Shown one piece after another: positions 1 to 8,771 of a stretch of DNA of 64,000 nt. A program made the position numbers and the translations under genes. The notes under the pieces were generated by a model. That model searched no databases. It had not been told where the DNA came from and worked only from the letters and a program-made list of their open reading frames with translations. Each line of letters opens with the position of its first letter. Position 1 is the first letter of the stretch. Source of the DNA: Gleimia sp. 6138-11-ORH1 (GTDB lineage: Bacteria; Actinomycetota; Actinomycetes; Actinomycetales; Actinomycetaceae); contig NZ_JANUXV010000001.1 of the NCBI RefSeq assembly GCF_024814355.1, forward strand, positions 682,001 through 746,000, written 5' to 3'.

Positions 1-1
1 T

Positions 2-313
2 ACTGCCCGCCTTACCTCAGTTGAAACCTCTACTCCCCCGTTAGAGGACGCTACAAAACATTCACTTGGTGGCCAGGCTAAGACTGCTCAGGAAAGTGAA
101 GCTCATCCAAAACATCTCCCCCGCCAGTCTGCCCATGAACAAGCTAATAAAGCGCAGCTGGAAGAAACTGCCGCATTAGCTTCAGATAATGATGTGCAGT
201 CACTTCCCGGCTTGGACAATTTCGCAGGCGAAGAAAAACCTAAGAAAACTACTTCCAAACGTCGTTCCGTACCAACTTGGGATGAAATTATCTTCGGTGC
301 TAAAAACGATTAA
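2..313 (+). CDS. sepH: Septation protein SepH, C-terminal part
   Basis: The reading frame is open from the left edge to a TAA and gives 103 residues. The low-complexity linker is rich in Gln, Glu, Lys and Pro, and the tail reads KRRSVPTWDEIIFGAKND. A basic patch followed by S-V-P-x-W-D-E-I-x-F-G is the conserved end of SepH (DUF3071), an actinobacterial FtsZ-binding division protein; only this disordered C-terminal part lies in the window. The N-terminal DUF3071/HTH region is missing, so the call rests on the terminal motif and on the neighbouring parC/parE genes, which sit near sepH in other actinobacteria. An intrinsic terminator follows the stop directly. Confidence 0.75.
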   Translation, partial: TARLTSVETSTPPLEDATKHSLGGQAKTAQESEAHPKHLPRQSAHEQANKAQLEETAALASDNDVQSLPGLDNFAGEEKPKKTTSKRRSVPTWDEIIFGAKND

Positions 314-352
314 AGTTTCGTTTCACTTCTGCTAAAGAGTGAAACGAAACTT
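313..352. terminator. Bidirectional hairpin terminator after sepH
   Basis: A perfect 14-bp stem (313-326 with 339-352) encloses a 12-nt loop. It lies between the convergent ends of sepH and the phosphodiesterase gene and could serve both. The left arm begins inside the sepH stop codon. Confidence 0.8.
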
Positions 353-367
353 AACTTAGGCTTTTAA

Positions 368-1621
368 CTAGGCAAGCCGCCACATGGGAATGGTAACTTC
401 AGGTGCGGTTACTGACCCATGGACACCAATTAGATTAACTTGCCCAATTGGTTGAATCCGCGAATCAACAATCACTTGCCTATCCAAAGAAAATACCAAC
501 GCGTCTGCGGTGAAACGCTGGGTTGGGCGCCCTCGGAAAACTGTTGCTGGATCAGTTGATATCAGCACTTTGTCGCCAAAGAATTCCTTCCAATTTTGCA
601 CCACTTTCTCTGCCTGCCCGGGCTGCGTATACAGTTGTACGCAACGCCCCTCGCCGGCAATCACTTTCACAGAATCTGAAAGAGTTGGATAATCTGCTAA
701 ATCTATCCGCTGGGACGGGTCTACATCGATCATCCCATGATCAGCGGTGAGGATAATCGCAGCATCCTTTGGGCAAGCAGCCGCTAAATCTCGTAAGTTA
801 GCATCCACGTGTTCTAACTCATTTGCCCATTCTAAACTCTGCCAGCCCCTCTCATGCCCCACATGATCAAGTTCTGACCAGTAAAGATAAGCCAGCCCAC
901 GGCCTTTTTGCAGGTGAGCGATTCCCGCAGCAATCCGGTCTGCAAAAGTTTCTGCCCCAACGAATCTAGCTCCCCGAAAAGCTGCTTCAGTTAATCCTGA
1001 GTTAGCAAACCGAGGGTGAGAAATCACCTGCGAGTCAATGTCAAACTTTTCTTTCGCAACTGCAAATAACGGAGGTACTGGTTGCCACTGTTTAGGCGCC
1101 TGGCGAATGTTTTGGAAGTTGATTAAGTTCCCAATCCCATCCTCGGTATAAATAGACCAGCCGAGCATATTTGTTTTCCCCGGAAATTCTCCGGTAGTAA
1201 ACGAAGTTAAGGCAGTTGCCGTAGTCGATGGCAGTACCGTATGGCCCGCGATCAGCCCGGTTTCTTGTTTCCTTAGAAAAGGCGTATGCGCGCGGCAAGC
1301 CAGGATCTGTTCTAATCCCATTCCGTCGATTAACACCACGCAAACAGCCCGGTAGGTATCGTCTAAGCCTAACTGTTGCAGTAGTTTAGTTTGCGAGTAG
1401 CTCCCTGTCCTTTTATGAGTAGGTTTTTTCGGCTTTTCACTGGCTTGCTTCGGCTTTTCACTACTCTGTCCCTGCGGTTCGCTGCCCTGTTCCGGCTCGG
1501 CGACCAATTCCTCAAAATCAGCACCTAAACCCCGGTAGGCACATCGCAATAGTTGAGTGAGATTCGGGTAATTTTCGTGGGAGGACTTTTGTAAACTATC
1601 CAAACGATGGGTATCTGGCAT
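368..1621 (-). CDS. Nucleotide pyrophosphatase/phosphodiesterase family protein
   Basis: This is an alkaline-phosphatase-superfamily phosphodiesterase, expected to cleave phosphodiester or pyrophosphate bonds with two metal ions; the substrate is unknown. Visible metal-site motifs are VVLIDGMG, PSTTATALT (likely Thr nucleophile), SELDHVGHERG and LTADHGM, in family order. A Lys/Pro/Ser/Glu-rich low-complexity insert precedes the catalytic domain, and no signal peptide is seen. An ATG nine codons upstream keeps the frame open, but the chosen ATG has GGGAG five bases ahead and is preferred (417 residues). The gene diverges from parC across about 60 bases. Homologues often neighbour sepH in actinobacteria. 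Confidence 0.8.
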   Translation of the reverse strand: MPDTHRLDSLQKSSHENYPNLTQLLRCAYRGLGADFEELVAEPEQGSEPQGQSSEKPKQASEKPKKPTHKRTGSYSQTKLLQQLGLDDTYRAVCVVLIDGMGLEQILACRAHTPFLRKQETGLIAGHTVLPSTTATALTSFTTGEFPGKTNMLGWSIYTEDGIGNLINFQNIRQAPKQWQPVPPLFAVAKEKFDIDSQVISHPRFANSGLTEAAFRGARFVGAETFADRIAAGIAHLQKGRGLAYLYWSELDHVGHERGWQSLEWANELEHVDANLRDLAAACPKDAAIILTADHGMIDVDPSQRIDLADYPTLSDSVKVIAGEGRCVQLYTQPGQAEKVVQNWKEFFGDKVLISTDPATVFRGRPTQRFTADALVFSLDRQVIVDSRIQPIGQVNLIGVHGSVTAPEVTIPMWRLA

Positions 1622-1681
1622 TTTTTCTCCCTCGGCGTGTGAAGTCATTGGAATTACGGGTATTTTGGGACAATTGTAGCT

Positions 1682-4117
1682 ATGTCAACGTCACTTTCAA
1701 CACCCGATGTAGAGAATATTATCGAAATCGATGTCTCCGACGAAATGCGTGGCTCTTTCTTAGAGTACGCGTATTCGGTAATTTACGCGCGCGCACTCCC
1801 AGATGCGCGTGACGGTTGTAAACCCGTCCAACGTCGTATCCTCTACCAAATGTCACAAATGGGGTTACGCCCCGAAAAAGGGCACGTCAAAAGCCAGGGT
1901 GTTGTAGGTGAAGTTATGGCTAAACTACACCCCCACGGTGATACCGCGATTTATGATGCCCTGGTACGTTTAGCGCAACCCTTTAACCTTAGGCTCCCAC
2001 TGATTGACGGGCACGGAAATTTCGGTTCCTTAGATGATGGCCCTGCAGCAGCCCGCTATACCGAAGCCCGGTTAGCTCCTGCAGCTATGGATTTAGTTGC
2101 CAATCTTGATGAGAACGTGGTGGATTTCGTCCCCAACTACGACAACCGCAATCTTCAACCAGATGTATTGCCAGCTGGTTTCCCCCAGCTCCTGGTAAAC
2201 GGGGCAATGGGTATTGCCGTGGGAATGGCAACTAACATTGCCCCCCACAACCTTGGTGAAGTAGTTGCCGCTACCTGCCATTTGATTGATAATCCGCAGG
2301 CAACAACTGAAGACCTAATGCGTTTTATCCCCGGCCCCGATCTGCCTGAAGGAGGCATTATCGTTGGCTTAGAAGGGATTAAACAAGCCTATGAAACTGG
2401 CAGAGGCTCATTCAAAACGCGCGCAAAAATTGTTGTCGAACGAATCTCTGCCCGCAAGCAGGGATTAGTAATCACCGAACTTCCCTATCTGGTGGGGCCT
2501 GAGCGGGTAATCGAAAAAATTAAAGAGGCCGTAAACTCTAAGAAACTGCAGGGCATTTCCAACGTCTCTAACTTAACTGACCGCCACCACGGTGTACGTT
2601 TAGTGGTTGAAGTGAAAAACGGTTTTAACCCGCAAGCAGTAATGGCCCAACTCTATAAATTCACTCCCTTAGAAGATAACTTCTCTATTAACGCGGTTGC
2701 TTTAGTAGAAGGCCGTCCCATGACAATGGGACTTAAACAAATGCTGGAAGTCTATGTTTCCCACCGGCTAGAAGTAGTTTCAAGGCGCACCAAATTTAGG
2801 TTACAAAAAGCATTAGATCGGCTGCATTTAGTGCAGGGCTTACTCATCGCCATTTTAGATATCGACGATGTCATTGCAATTATTCGTTCTTCCGAGGACG
2901 TTGATTCGGCCCGTCAGCGACTGATGGACGTTTTTGATCTTTCAGATATTCAAGCCGACCATATTCTTTCCTTACGTTTGCGCCGGCTCACTAAATTTTC
3001 TCGCATTGAGCTTGAAGCTGAACAGGCCGAATTATTGGAACAGGTTAAAAGCCTCCAAGAAATTTTAGACTCTGAGCAGGTTTTACGGGCAGTTGTGCGC
3101 GACGAGCTGGTAGAAGTTGCGAAACGCCACTCTACTGCGCGGCGCACCGTTTTACTGTCAGTAGATCCGCAGCAGGTAGAAACCGCAGGAAAAGTCACTG
3201 CAGTTCCCCTGGAAATCCCAGATGCCCCTGTCCAAGTAGTTTTAACTACCAACGGTGGGCTGTTGCGTGTTGATGGCGCAGAGCCTTTAGAAAAAACTGA
3301 CACCCGCGGAATTTGGGATACCTATCGCGTAGCTATTTCCACTACGGCTCGTTCACAAGTTGGGTTGGTAGACTCTACCGGCACCTTACACCGAGTTGAA
3401 GTTGTTGATTTACCGGAAGTACCTCGCTCTGCTTCTAACCCTTCCTTTGCCGGAGCGATTTCAGCTTCGCAACTGTTGGGACAAGAACTTAATCCAGTTG
3501 GGCTGTTAAATGTTGATAAAGATGAGGTTGCCGGTTTCGTCACTGCGCAAGGACAAATTAAACGAATGCGCCCTGACTATGCAAAAGCTGACTCTTTTGA
3601 AACTATCCTTTTAGCAGCTGGTGATGAGGTTCTCTTTGCAGCTCCTTGTTCGGATGAAGCAGAGATTGTTTTGGTAACTTCTGACGCCCAGCTACTGCGC
3701 ACCCCGGCAGCTAAGATTCGCCCGCAAGGACGCGTAGCCGGTGGTGTAGTTGGCATGGTTATTGGCGAGGGCGCACGTCTATTAGAAGCAAACTTTGTTC
3801 CTGCCCCAACCGAAGAGAATCCGTTACCAGCCCAGGTTGTCACCGTTGCTGCTACCGCCGATGGACTATTGGGAAGTATGCAATCAAGTGTCAAAGTTAG
3901 TGATTTAGAGATTTATCCAGTTAAGGGTAGAGCTACTCAAGGGGTGCGTTGTCACCGCTTCTTAAAATCAGAATCTGAACTGGTACTTGCTCGTGTAACG
4001 GTAGGACCGGCAATCGCTACAAGTACAACCGGAGAGCCACTTGCCCTCCCTGAAGTTGATCCCCGCCGGGATGGTTCCGGGCAAGCTGTAGCTCATGAAA
4101 TTGCCGGGCTTGTCTAA
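1682..4117 (+). CDS. parC: DNA topoisomerase IV subunit A (ParC)
   Basis: This is the catalytic breakage-reunion subunit that, with ParE, unlinks daughter chromosomes. At 811 residues it has the GyrA/ParC fold: the winged-helix region begins near residue 25 (YSVIYARALPDARDG), the active-site tyrosine is Tyr126 in AARYTEARL, and a beta-pinwheel C-terminal domain starts near residue 510. No GyrA box (QRRGGKG-like) is visible in that domain, and the partner parE-type gene lies close by, so topoisomerase IV is favoured over gyrase. In the quinolone-determining segment (HPHGDTAIYD) the position equal to E. coli GyrA Ser83 is Thr88, and the acidic Asp92 is kept, so no classical resistance change is evident. 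Confidence 0.92.
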   Translation: MSTSLSTPDVENIIEIDVSDEMRGSFLEYAYSVIYARALPDARDGCKPVQRRILYQMSQMGLRPEKGHVKSQGVVGEVMAKLHPHGDTAIYDALVRLAQPFNLRLPLIDGHGNFGSLDDGPAAARYTEARLAPAAMDLVANLDENVVDFVPNYDNRNLQPDVLPAGFPQLLVNGAMGIAVGMATNIAPHNLGEVVAATCHLIDNPQATTEDLMRFIPGPDLPEGGIIVGLEGIKQAYETGRGSFKTRAKIVVERISARKQGLVITELPYLVGPERVIEKIKEAVNSKKLQGISNVSNLTDRHHGVRLVVEVKNGFNPQAVMAQLYKFTPLEDNFSINAVALVEGRPMTMGLKQMLEVYVSHRLEVVSRRTKFRLQKALDRLHLVQGLLIAILDIDDVIAIIRSSEDVDSARQRLMDVFDLSDIQADHILSLRLRRLTKFSRIELEAEQAELLEQVKSLQEILDSEQVLRAVVRDELVEVAKRHSTARRTVLLSVDPQQVETAGKVTAVPLEIPDAPVQVVLTTNGGLLRVDGAEPLEKTDTRGIWDTYRVAISTTARSQVGLVDSTGTLHRVEVVDLPEVPRSASNPSFAGAISASQLLGQELNPVGLLNVDKDEVAGFVTAQGQIKRMRPDYAKADSFETILLAAGDEVLFAAPCSDEAEIVLVTSDAQLLRTPAAKIRPQGRVAGGVVGMVIGEGARLLEANFVPAPTEENPLPAQVVTVAATADGLLGSMQSSVKVSDLEIYPVKGRATQGVRCHRFLKSESELVLARVTVGPAIATSTTGEPLALPEVDPRRDGSGQAVAHEIAGLV

Positions 4118-4144
4118 GCACCTAACTTCCGAAAACTGAATTAG

Positions 4145-4184
4145 TTATTCACCCTCACTTAAGCTAAAAGGTGAGGGTGAATAA
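4145..4184. terminator. Bidirectional hairpin terminator, parC / GNAT gene
   Basis: A perfect 14-bp stem (4145-4158 with 4171-4184) has a 12-nt loop. Its right arm encodes the last codons of the convergent acetyltransferase gene, so the terminator overlaps that coding sequence. Confidence 0.8.
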
Positions 4185-5129
4185 TTTGGCAGTTGCCACC
4201 GTTTCAAACCCCAAGGTCTTATATATTCCCAACGCTCCCGAAGCGTTGGTAGAAGAAAGGCTGGTCGCAGTATGTTCCATTCCCGCCTCTGCCTGTGCCT
4301 GCATAGTGGCGTAAATTAGGGCTTTGGCAAGAGAGTCTCCGTGGTATTTCTCAAGTACCGCGATCTGATCGATACTGCCTTCAGACCAGCCAAGTACCTC
4401 CCAATCTTGTTCATATGCTGAAGCCATTATGAAACCGGCAACAATGGGGCGATCTGCACGTTGATCTAAGGCTACGAAAGACCAGTCTGCTCGGAAATTA
4501 CTGCGCCCAGCTAACCAGTTTTGCAAACTCTGTGCTTTGCGCTGCCGCTGCTCATAAGAAACCCGGTTTTCAACTTCTAAAATTGCTTCTTCTGTCTGCG
4601 AAGCCCACGGAACAATTTTAAAGAGTGAACTAATTTCAACTTCAGGAAGCGCCTGGTTTAGGTTTGCACGCAAATCGTAAAATGATCGCGTCCACGCATA
4701 ACCGCTATTCGTTAAATGATTCTCTAACTCGTGGTTTCCCATTTCCACATAGAACTCTACAAAAACAGCTTCACCTGGGACTCTCTGCGCTTCTAAAAGA
4801 ATTCTCGCCTGCTGCGTCAACCAGCTGACTATGGCTCCCCCAATTCCCTGATTGCGATAATTGGGATCAACTCCACCTTGGCACATGGCATGGTTAAGAT
4901 TCGAGTCTCTCACACGCACAAAAGCATAGGCTTTCAGACTTCCGTCTTTCCAGCCGCCGATACAAATCATTTGCGCATTATCGGCAAAAAGTTCATTAAC
5001 CTCAGACTCAGAGGTGCGATATGGAAGTCCATCCGCCTGCTCAATCCGATGAATTAGAGCTTGGAACTGGACGATATCTGCACTGGTTAGTTCCCTCCAG
5101 TCCAGGCCTACGTCAAGAATAAGTTGCAT
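4164..5129 (-). CDS. Tandem-GNAT acetyltransferase
   Basis: The 321-residue protein has two GNAT folds in series. The N-terminal half carries a good acetyl-CoA pyrophosphate-binding motif (RNQGIGGAIV, near residues 93-102). The C-terminal half has a weaker one (KYHGDSLAKALI) and the characteristic final GALGIYKTLGF segment. Two-domain GNATs of this size include mycothiol synthase MshD, but the sequence does not prove that role and the substrate is unknown. It lies 70 bases downstream of, and in the same direction as, a second tandem-GNAT gene, with parE upstream again. The two GNAT proteins look like diverged paralogues. Confidence 0.75.
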   Translation of the reverse strand: MQLILDVGLDWRELTSADIVQFQALIHRIEQADGLPYRTSESEVNELFADNAQMICIGGWKDGSLKAYAFVRVRDSNLNHAMCQGGVDPNYRNQGIGGAIVSWLTQQARILLEAQRVPGEAVFVEFYVEMGNHELENHLTNSGYAWTRSFYDLRANLNQALPEVEISSLFKIVPWASQTEEAILEVENRVSYEQRQRKAQSLQNWLAGRSNFRADWSFVALDQRADRPIVAGFIMASAYEQDWEVLGWSEGSIDQIAVLEKYHGDSLAKALIYATMQAQAEAGMEHTATSLSSTNASGALGIYKTLGFETVATAKLFTLTF

Positions 5130-5201
5130 TTTACCTCTTAGTAGACGTAAGTTATAGGCTCATTGCTTGCAGGAAGTTTAAACACCCTTTGAAAGATAAT
5201 A

Positions 5202-6233
5202 CTAGAGATCCAAAGCAAAATAAATTTGTTCCCCAACCGATCTAAAACCTAGGCGTTCATAAAAGCTACGCGCCCCATTAGAGTTATCTTTATCAACGTC
5301 TAAACCAATCGCACTGATCCCACTAGCTTGTACTGCACGCATCGCATGGGTCAAAAGGGCTTTGCCAATTCCATGTGCCCGCGCCTGGGGAGAGACGCCT
5401 AAAAGCTCCACATAGGCTTCGGTACGCTTCACCTGCATCCAACGTTCAGGGTTGCGACACACCATAATGTAACCAGCTAACTCCCCTGAAGGAGACAGCG
5501 CCACTAAAGACCAACGCGGATCTAACGCTGGGCGAGAAAGACTCCACCAGGAGCGAATCTCTTCAGTTGTCCCCCAATGTTCTTTGAAGGCTTCATCATG
5601 CAGGTTCTGTAACTGTATTTCAGCAACCTGGGACCAGGGTTTAATCTGATAACCGTCCTGCGGATAAGCTAGCTCAACCTCTTTAGAAGAAAACTCAAAG
5701 TACATTACGTCAAAAGTACGGATCGGACGAAATCCTGCGGCCGTGTAGAGTCTACGCCGATCAGTTAAATGCGCATCCACAAGATTCGCTAAACGCACAT
5801 CTAAGTGGGAATCAGCCCCTAAGGAAGCTACAAAGAGTTGGCGTGACTTAGACTCCTGCCACTTCAATACTGCGCGTCCAATCCCCCGCCCTCGATATTG
5901 GGGAGCAATAAATGCCACCACTTCCGCGCGAGCTAAATCAATATCGGGAATCTGGATCTCAACAGCGGCAAACGCCTGCACCTGCCCAGTATTATCTCTA
6001 CCCACAATAGCTTCAGCAGGAATCTTCCCCAGGGAAAATTCACCAAAGGTAGCTAAACGCTGATCACCCACCGAATGGAGCGCCTGATCGTGAGCTTCAC
6101 AACGACGAATCAGCTGAGTAACTTCAGCTAAATCAGCTATATCCAAATGTTTCCAAACTAACCCCAAATGGGTCTTAGGCAGTGGGACTGCCGCTAAAGG
6201 TGACAGCCTGTCTTCTAATTTCATGCTATTCAT
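5202..6233 (-). CDS. Tandem-GNAT acetyltransferase
   Basis: The 343-residue protein has two GNAT domains, both with recognisable acetyl-CoA loops: QYRGRGIGRAVL in the first and ARAHGIGKALL in the second. The second domain ends with the usual N-x-x-A-x-x-x-Y-x-x-x-G-F signature (NGARSFYERLGF). It starts only 18 bases after parE on the same strand, so it is probably cotranscribed with it. No strong ribosome-binding site is seen; a second in-frame ATG three codons later is an equal candidate. The substrate is unknown. Confidence 0.75.
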   Translation of the reverse strand: MNSMKLEDRLSPLAAVPLPKTHLGLVWKHLDIADLAEVTQLIRRCEAHDQALHSVGDQRLATFGEFSLGKIPAEAIVGRDNTGQVQAFAAVEIQIPDIDLARAEVVAFIAPQYRGRGIGRAVLKWQESKSRQLFVASLGADSHLDVRLANLVDAHLTDRRRLYTAAGFRPIRTFDVMYFEFSSKEVELAYPQDGYQIKPWSQVAEIQLQNLHDEAFKEHWGTTEEIRSWWSLSRPALDPRWSLVALSPSGELAGYIMVCRNPERWMQVKRTEAYVELLGVSPQARAHGIGKALLTHAMRAVQASGISAIGLDVDKDNSNGARSFYERLGFRSVGEQIYFALDL

Positions 6234-6251
6234 CTAAGTTCTAGCACTTTC

Positions 6252-8366
6252 TTAAGCATCAATTTGGGCTCGATCAAGTTCAGAAGCACCCGCCACGATA
6301 AAGCCTTTGCGAGGTTCAACTTCCGATCCCATCAAAAGCTCAAAAATCTCCTCAGCTTCTTTTAACGCCGCTTCATCAGCTAAAGTAATCCGCCGCAAAG
6401 TACGGTGAGTGGGATCCATCGTGGTTTCCGCCAGCTGATCCGCATCCATTTCCCCCAAACCCTTATAGCGTTGGATGGGTTCTTTATAAGAGCGGCCCTG
6501 GCGTTTCAACAAAGCTAACTTTTCACGCAATTCTTCTTCCGAATAGGTGTAGATTAACTCCTTTGGTTTCCTCCCCTGTTTCGGCACTTCAATCCGATGG
6601 AGCGGCGGAACCGCCGCGTAAACACGCCCGGCTTCAACTAAGGGGCGCATATACCGGAAAAATAGTGTCAGCAGCAAAGTACGAATATGAGCGCCGTCTA
6701 CATCCGCGTCAGTCATCAAAACGATTTTTCCATAGCGGGCTTGGCTAATGTCGAAAGTTCTTCCCGACCCTGCGCCGATTACTTGAATAATCGCCGCGCA
6801 TTCCGCGTTAGAAAGCATATCCGCAGTAGATTTCTTTTGCACGTTAAGAATCTTCCCGCGAATCGGGAAAAGAGCCTGATACTCTGATGAACGCGCAAAT
6901 TTCGCAGTCCCTAAAGCAGAGTCGCCTTCGACAATGAACAGTTCTGACTTTTCAACGTCGTTAGAACGACAGTCAGCTAACTTAGCTGGCAGTGAAGAAG
7001 TTTCTAAAGCGTTTTTCCGCCGCGAAATTTCTTTGTGAATCCGCGCAGAAACGCGGGCTTTCATTTCCCCAACGATCTTTTCTAACAAGGCGTCATTAGT
7101 TTGCTTATCACCTCGTTTAGTGGAAGCGAATCTTTCCTTAAAGTAGTCGGTAACTACTTTATTAACTACCTGACGTACCTGGGGAGTTCCCAGAATTTCT
7201 TTCGTCTGCCCCTCAAATTGAGGTTCGGGGAAACGTACCGTAACCACGTAGGTAAGCCCCGCTAAAATATCATCTTTTTCAACGCGCTCATCTTTAGCAG
7301 TTACCTTTAGTTTCCGCGTATTCTTTTCAACTTGCGCGCGGATTACCTTCACCAGCGCCTGCTCGAAACCCTGCACGTGAGTGCCGCCTTTAGGCGTGGC
7401 TACAATATTCACAAAAGAACGATCAATAGTGTCATAGCCGATTCCCCAGCGTAAGGCAATATCCACTTCGCAGGTTCGTTCTAACTCAGCCATCCGCCGT
7501 TCGCCCTCGTCAACAATGGGGACTGTCTCAGTGAAGTTACCTTTGCCTTGAATGTGGAGTGTATCTGTAACCGCCCCATCTTTTGCTAGGAAATCTACGA
7601 AGTCTACTACCCCGCCATCAAAACGGAGAACTTCTTTTACCAAAGTATCTGCACGTTCATCGATTACTGTTAAGGTTAAGCCGGGAACTAAGAAAGCTGT
7701 CTGGCGGGCACGTTCAACTAATTCTTCCCAGCGGAAAGTTTCTGCGGCTGGGAAGATCTGGTAGTCCGCCCAAAATCGGACTCTGGTGCCGGTAACCCCG
7801 CGTTTTGCTTTACCAACGACTTCTAACTGGGAGCGGTCAATAAAAGGAGTGAACGGTGAATTAGGGGTGCGTTGCTTAGTGTCATCAAAAGTACCCGGTT
7901 CACCGCGGCTAAAGCACATCTGGTAGGTTTTTCCACTTCGATCTACCTGCACATCCAAGCGTGCTGAAAGAGCGTTTACAACTGACGCGCCTACCCCGTG
8001 TAAGCCGCCGGAGGAACCGTAGGAACCTGCCCCGAATTTACCGCCGGCGTGTAGTTTAGTGAAAACAACTTCCACCCCAGAGAGGTTAAGTCCTTTAACT
8101 TCATCAACGGGAATCCCACGGCCATTATCTGCAACTGAGGCAGAGTTATCATCGTGTAAAGTTACTTGGATATGATCGCAGTGGCCTTCTAAGGCTTCAT
8201 CAACTGCGTTGTCGATAATTTCCCACAGGCAGTGCATGAGTCCCCGATGGTCGGTTGAGCCAATGTACATACCGGGTCGTTTACGTACCGCTTCTAACCC
8301 TTCTAAGACAGTTAAATGCCGGGCGGTATAACTACGACTTGCGTCATTCTTTACTGTTTCACTCAC
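6252..8366 (-). CDS. parE: DNA topoisomerase IV subunit B (ParE)
   Basis: This is the ATPase subunit of the type II topoisomerase. Its 704 residues show the GHKL fold, with catalytic Glu49 and Asn53 in WEIIDNAVDEA, DNGRGIP near 80-86 and the ATP lid GGLHGVGASVVNALS. The transducer domain follows, then the TOPRIM centre with FIVEGDSALG, PIRGKILNV and LMTDADVDGAHI, and the C-terminal YKGLGEM segment. This is the GyrB/ParE core without the extra insert of proteobacterial GyrB. Association with parC about 2 kb away in opposite orientation, and with sigA upstream, matches actinobacterial parE. Downstream are two acetyltransferase genes in the same direction. Confidence 0.92.
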   Translation of the reverse strand: MSETVKNDASRSYTARHLTVLEGLEAVRKRPGMYIGSTDHRGLMHCLWEIIDNAVDEALEGHCDHIQVTLHDDNSASVADNGRGIPVDEVKGLNLSGVEVVFTKLHAGGKFGAGSYGSSGGLHGVGASVVNALSARLDVQVDRSGKTYQMCFSRGEPGTFDDTKQRTPNSPFTPFIDRSQLEVVGKAKRGVTGTRVRFWADYQIFPAAETFRWEELVERARQTAFLVPGLTLTVIDERADTLVKEVLRFDGGVVDFVDFLAKDGAVTDTLHIQGKGNFTETVPIVDEGERRMAELERTCEVDIALRWGIGYDTIDRSFVNIVATPKGGTHVQGFEQALVKVIRAQVEKNTRKLKVTAKDERVEKDDILAGLTYVVTVRFPEPQFEGQTKEILGTPQVRQVVNKVVTDYFKERFASTKRGDKQTNDALLEKIVGEMKARVSARIHKEISRRKNALETSSLPAKLADCRSNDVEKSELFIVEGDSALGTAKFARSSEYQALFPIRGKILNVQKKSTADMLSNAECAAIIQVIGAGSGRTFDISQARYGKIVLMTDADVDGAHIRTLLLTLFFRYMRPLVEAGRVYAAVPPLHRIEVPKQGRKPKELIYTYSEEELREKLALLKRQGRSYKEPIQRYKGLGEMDADQLAETTMDPTHRTLRRITLADEAALKEAEEIFELLMGSEVEPRKGFIVAGASELDRAQIDA

Positions 8367-8506
8367 TCTCCTAGTTTACTTGCTATTAAAATTTTTGCCG
8401 GTATCAGACGATTTACGAGTGTCATGTCGAGGGCGGTGATTCTGCCGGTAGCGAAAGCAGCGGTTTCAACCCCGAATAAGTAGGTGGTTTCAGGGATGAT
8501 AGAAGT

Positions 8507-8704
8507 ATGAATGAAGAAGAAACTGTAGCAACTGGTTTGAAGGTATCTGACCGCTGTGATCTTTGCGGGGCACAGGCTTTCGTGGAAGTTATCATGCAAT
8601 CTGGAACTTTACTATTTTGTGGACACCATTCTCGCAAATTCCAACACACTTACGTGCAGCAGGCTGTGCGGGTAAATGATTACACGCATCTGTTACAAGC
8701 CTAA
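8507..8704 (+). CDS. Small zinc-ribbon-like protein of the DUF7455 type
   Basis: The 65-residue protein has likely zinc ligands Cys17, Cys20, Cys38 and His40/His41, with the segment DRCDLCGAQAFV near the N-terminus. Short proteins of this form are common between the principal sigma factor and parE in actinobacteria, which is exactly its position here. The function is unknown. It is divergent from parE and convergent with sigA, and the pair is separated by a strong hairpin. Confidence 0.75.
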   Translation: MNEEETVATGLKVSDRCDLCGAQAFVEVIMQSGTLLFCGHHSRKFQHTYVQQAVRVNDYTHLLQA

Positions 8705-8719
8705 GATAGAGACTTTATA

Positions 8720-8760
8720 AAAATGTTTAGCCACCTGAGTTTCAGGTGGCTAAACATTTT
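8720..8760. terminator. Bidirectional hairpin terminator, 19-bp stem
   Basis: A perfect 19-bp stem (8720-8738 with 8742-8760) has a 3-nt loop. It has A-rich and T-rich ends, so it can act for both the DUF7455 gene and the convergent sigma-factor gene. Confidence 0.88.
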
Positions 8761-8771
8761 AGGGGTTTAAA

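Noticed and set aside
1682-8366. DNA gyrase (gyrA/gyrB) for the type II topoisomerase pair
   Set aside because: No GyrA-box is visible and the genes lie beside sepH and sigA, as parC/parE do in actinobacteria.
8363-8649. Minus-strand frames upstream of parE
   Set aside because: They are antisense to the DUF7455 gene and its leader and show no protein family.
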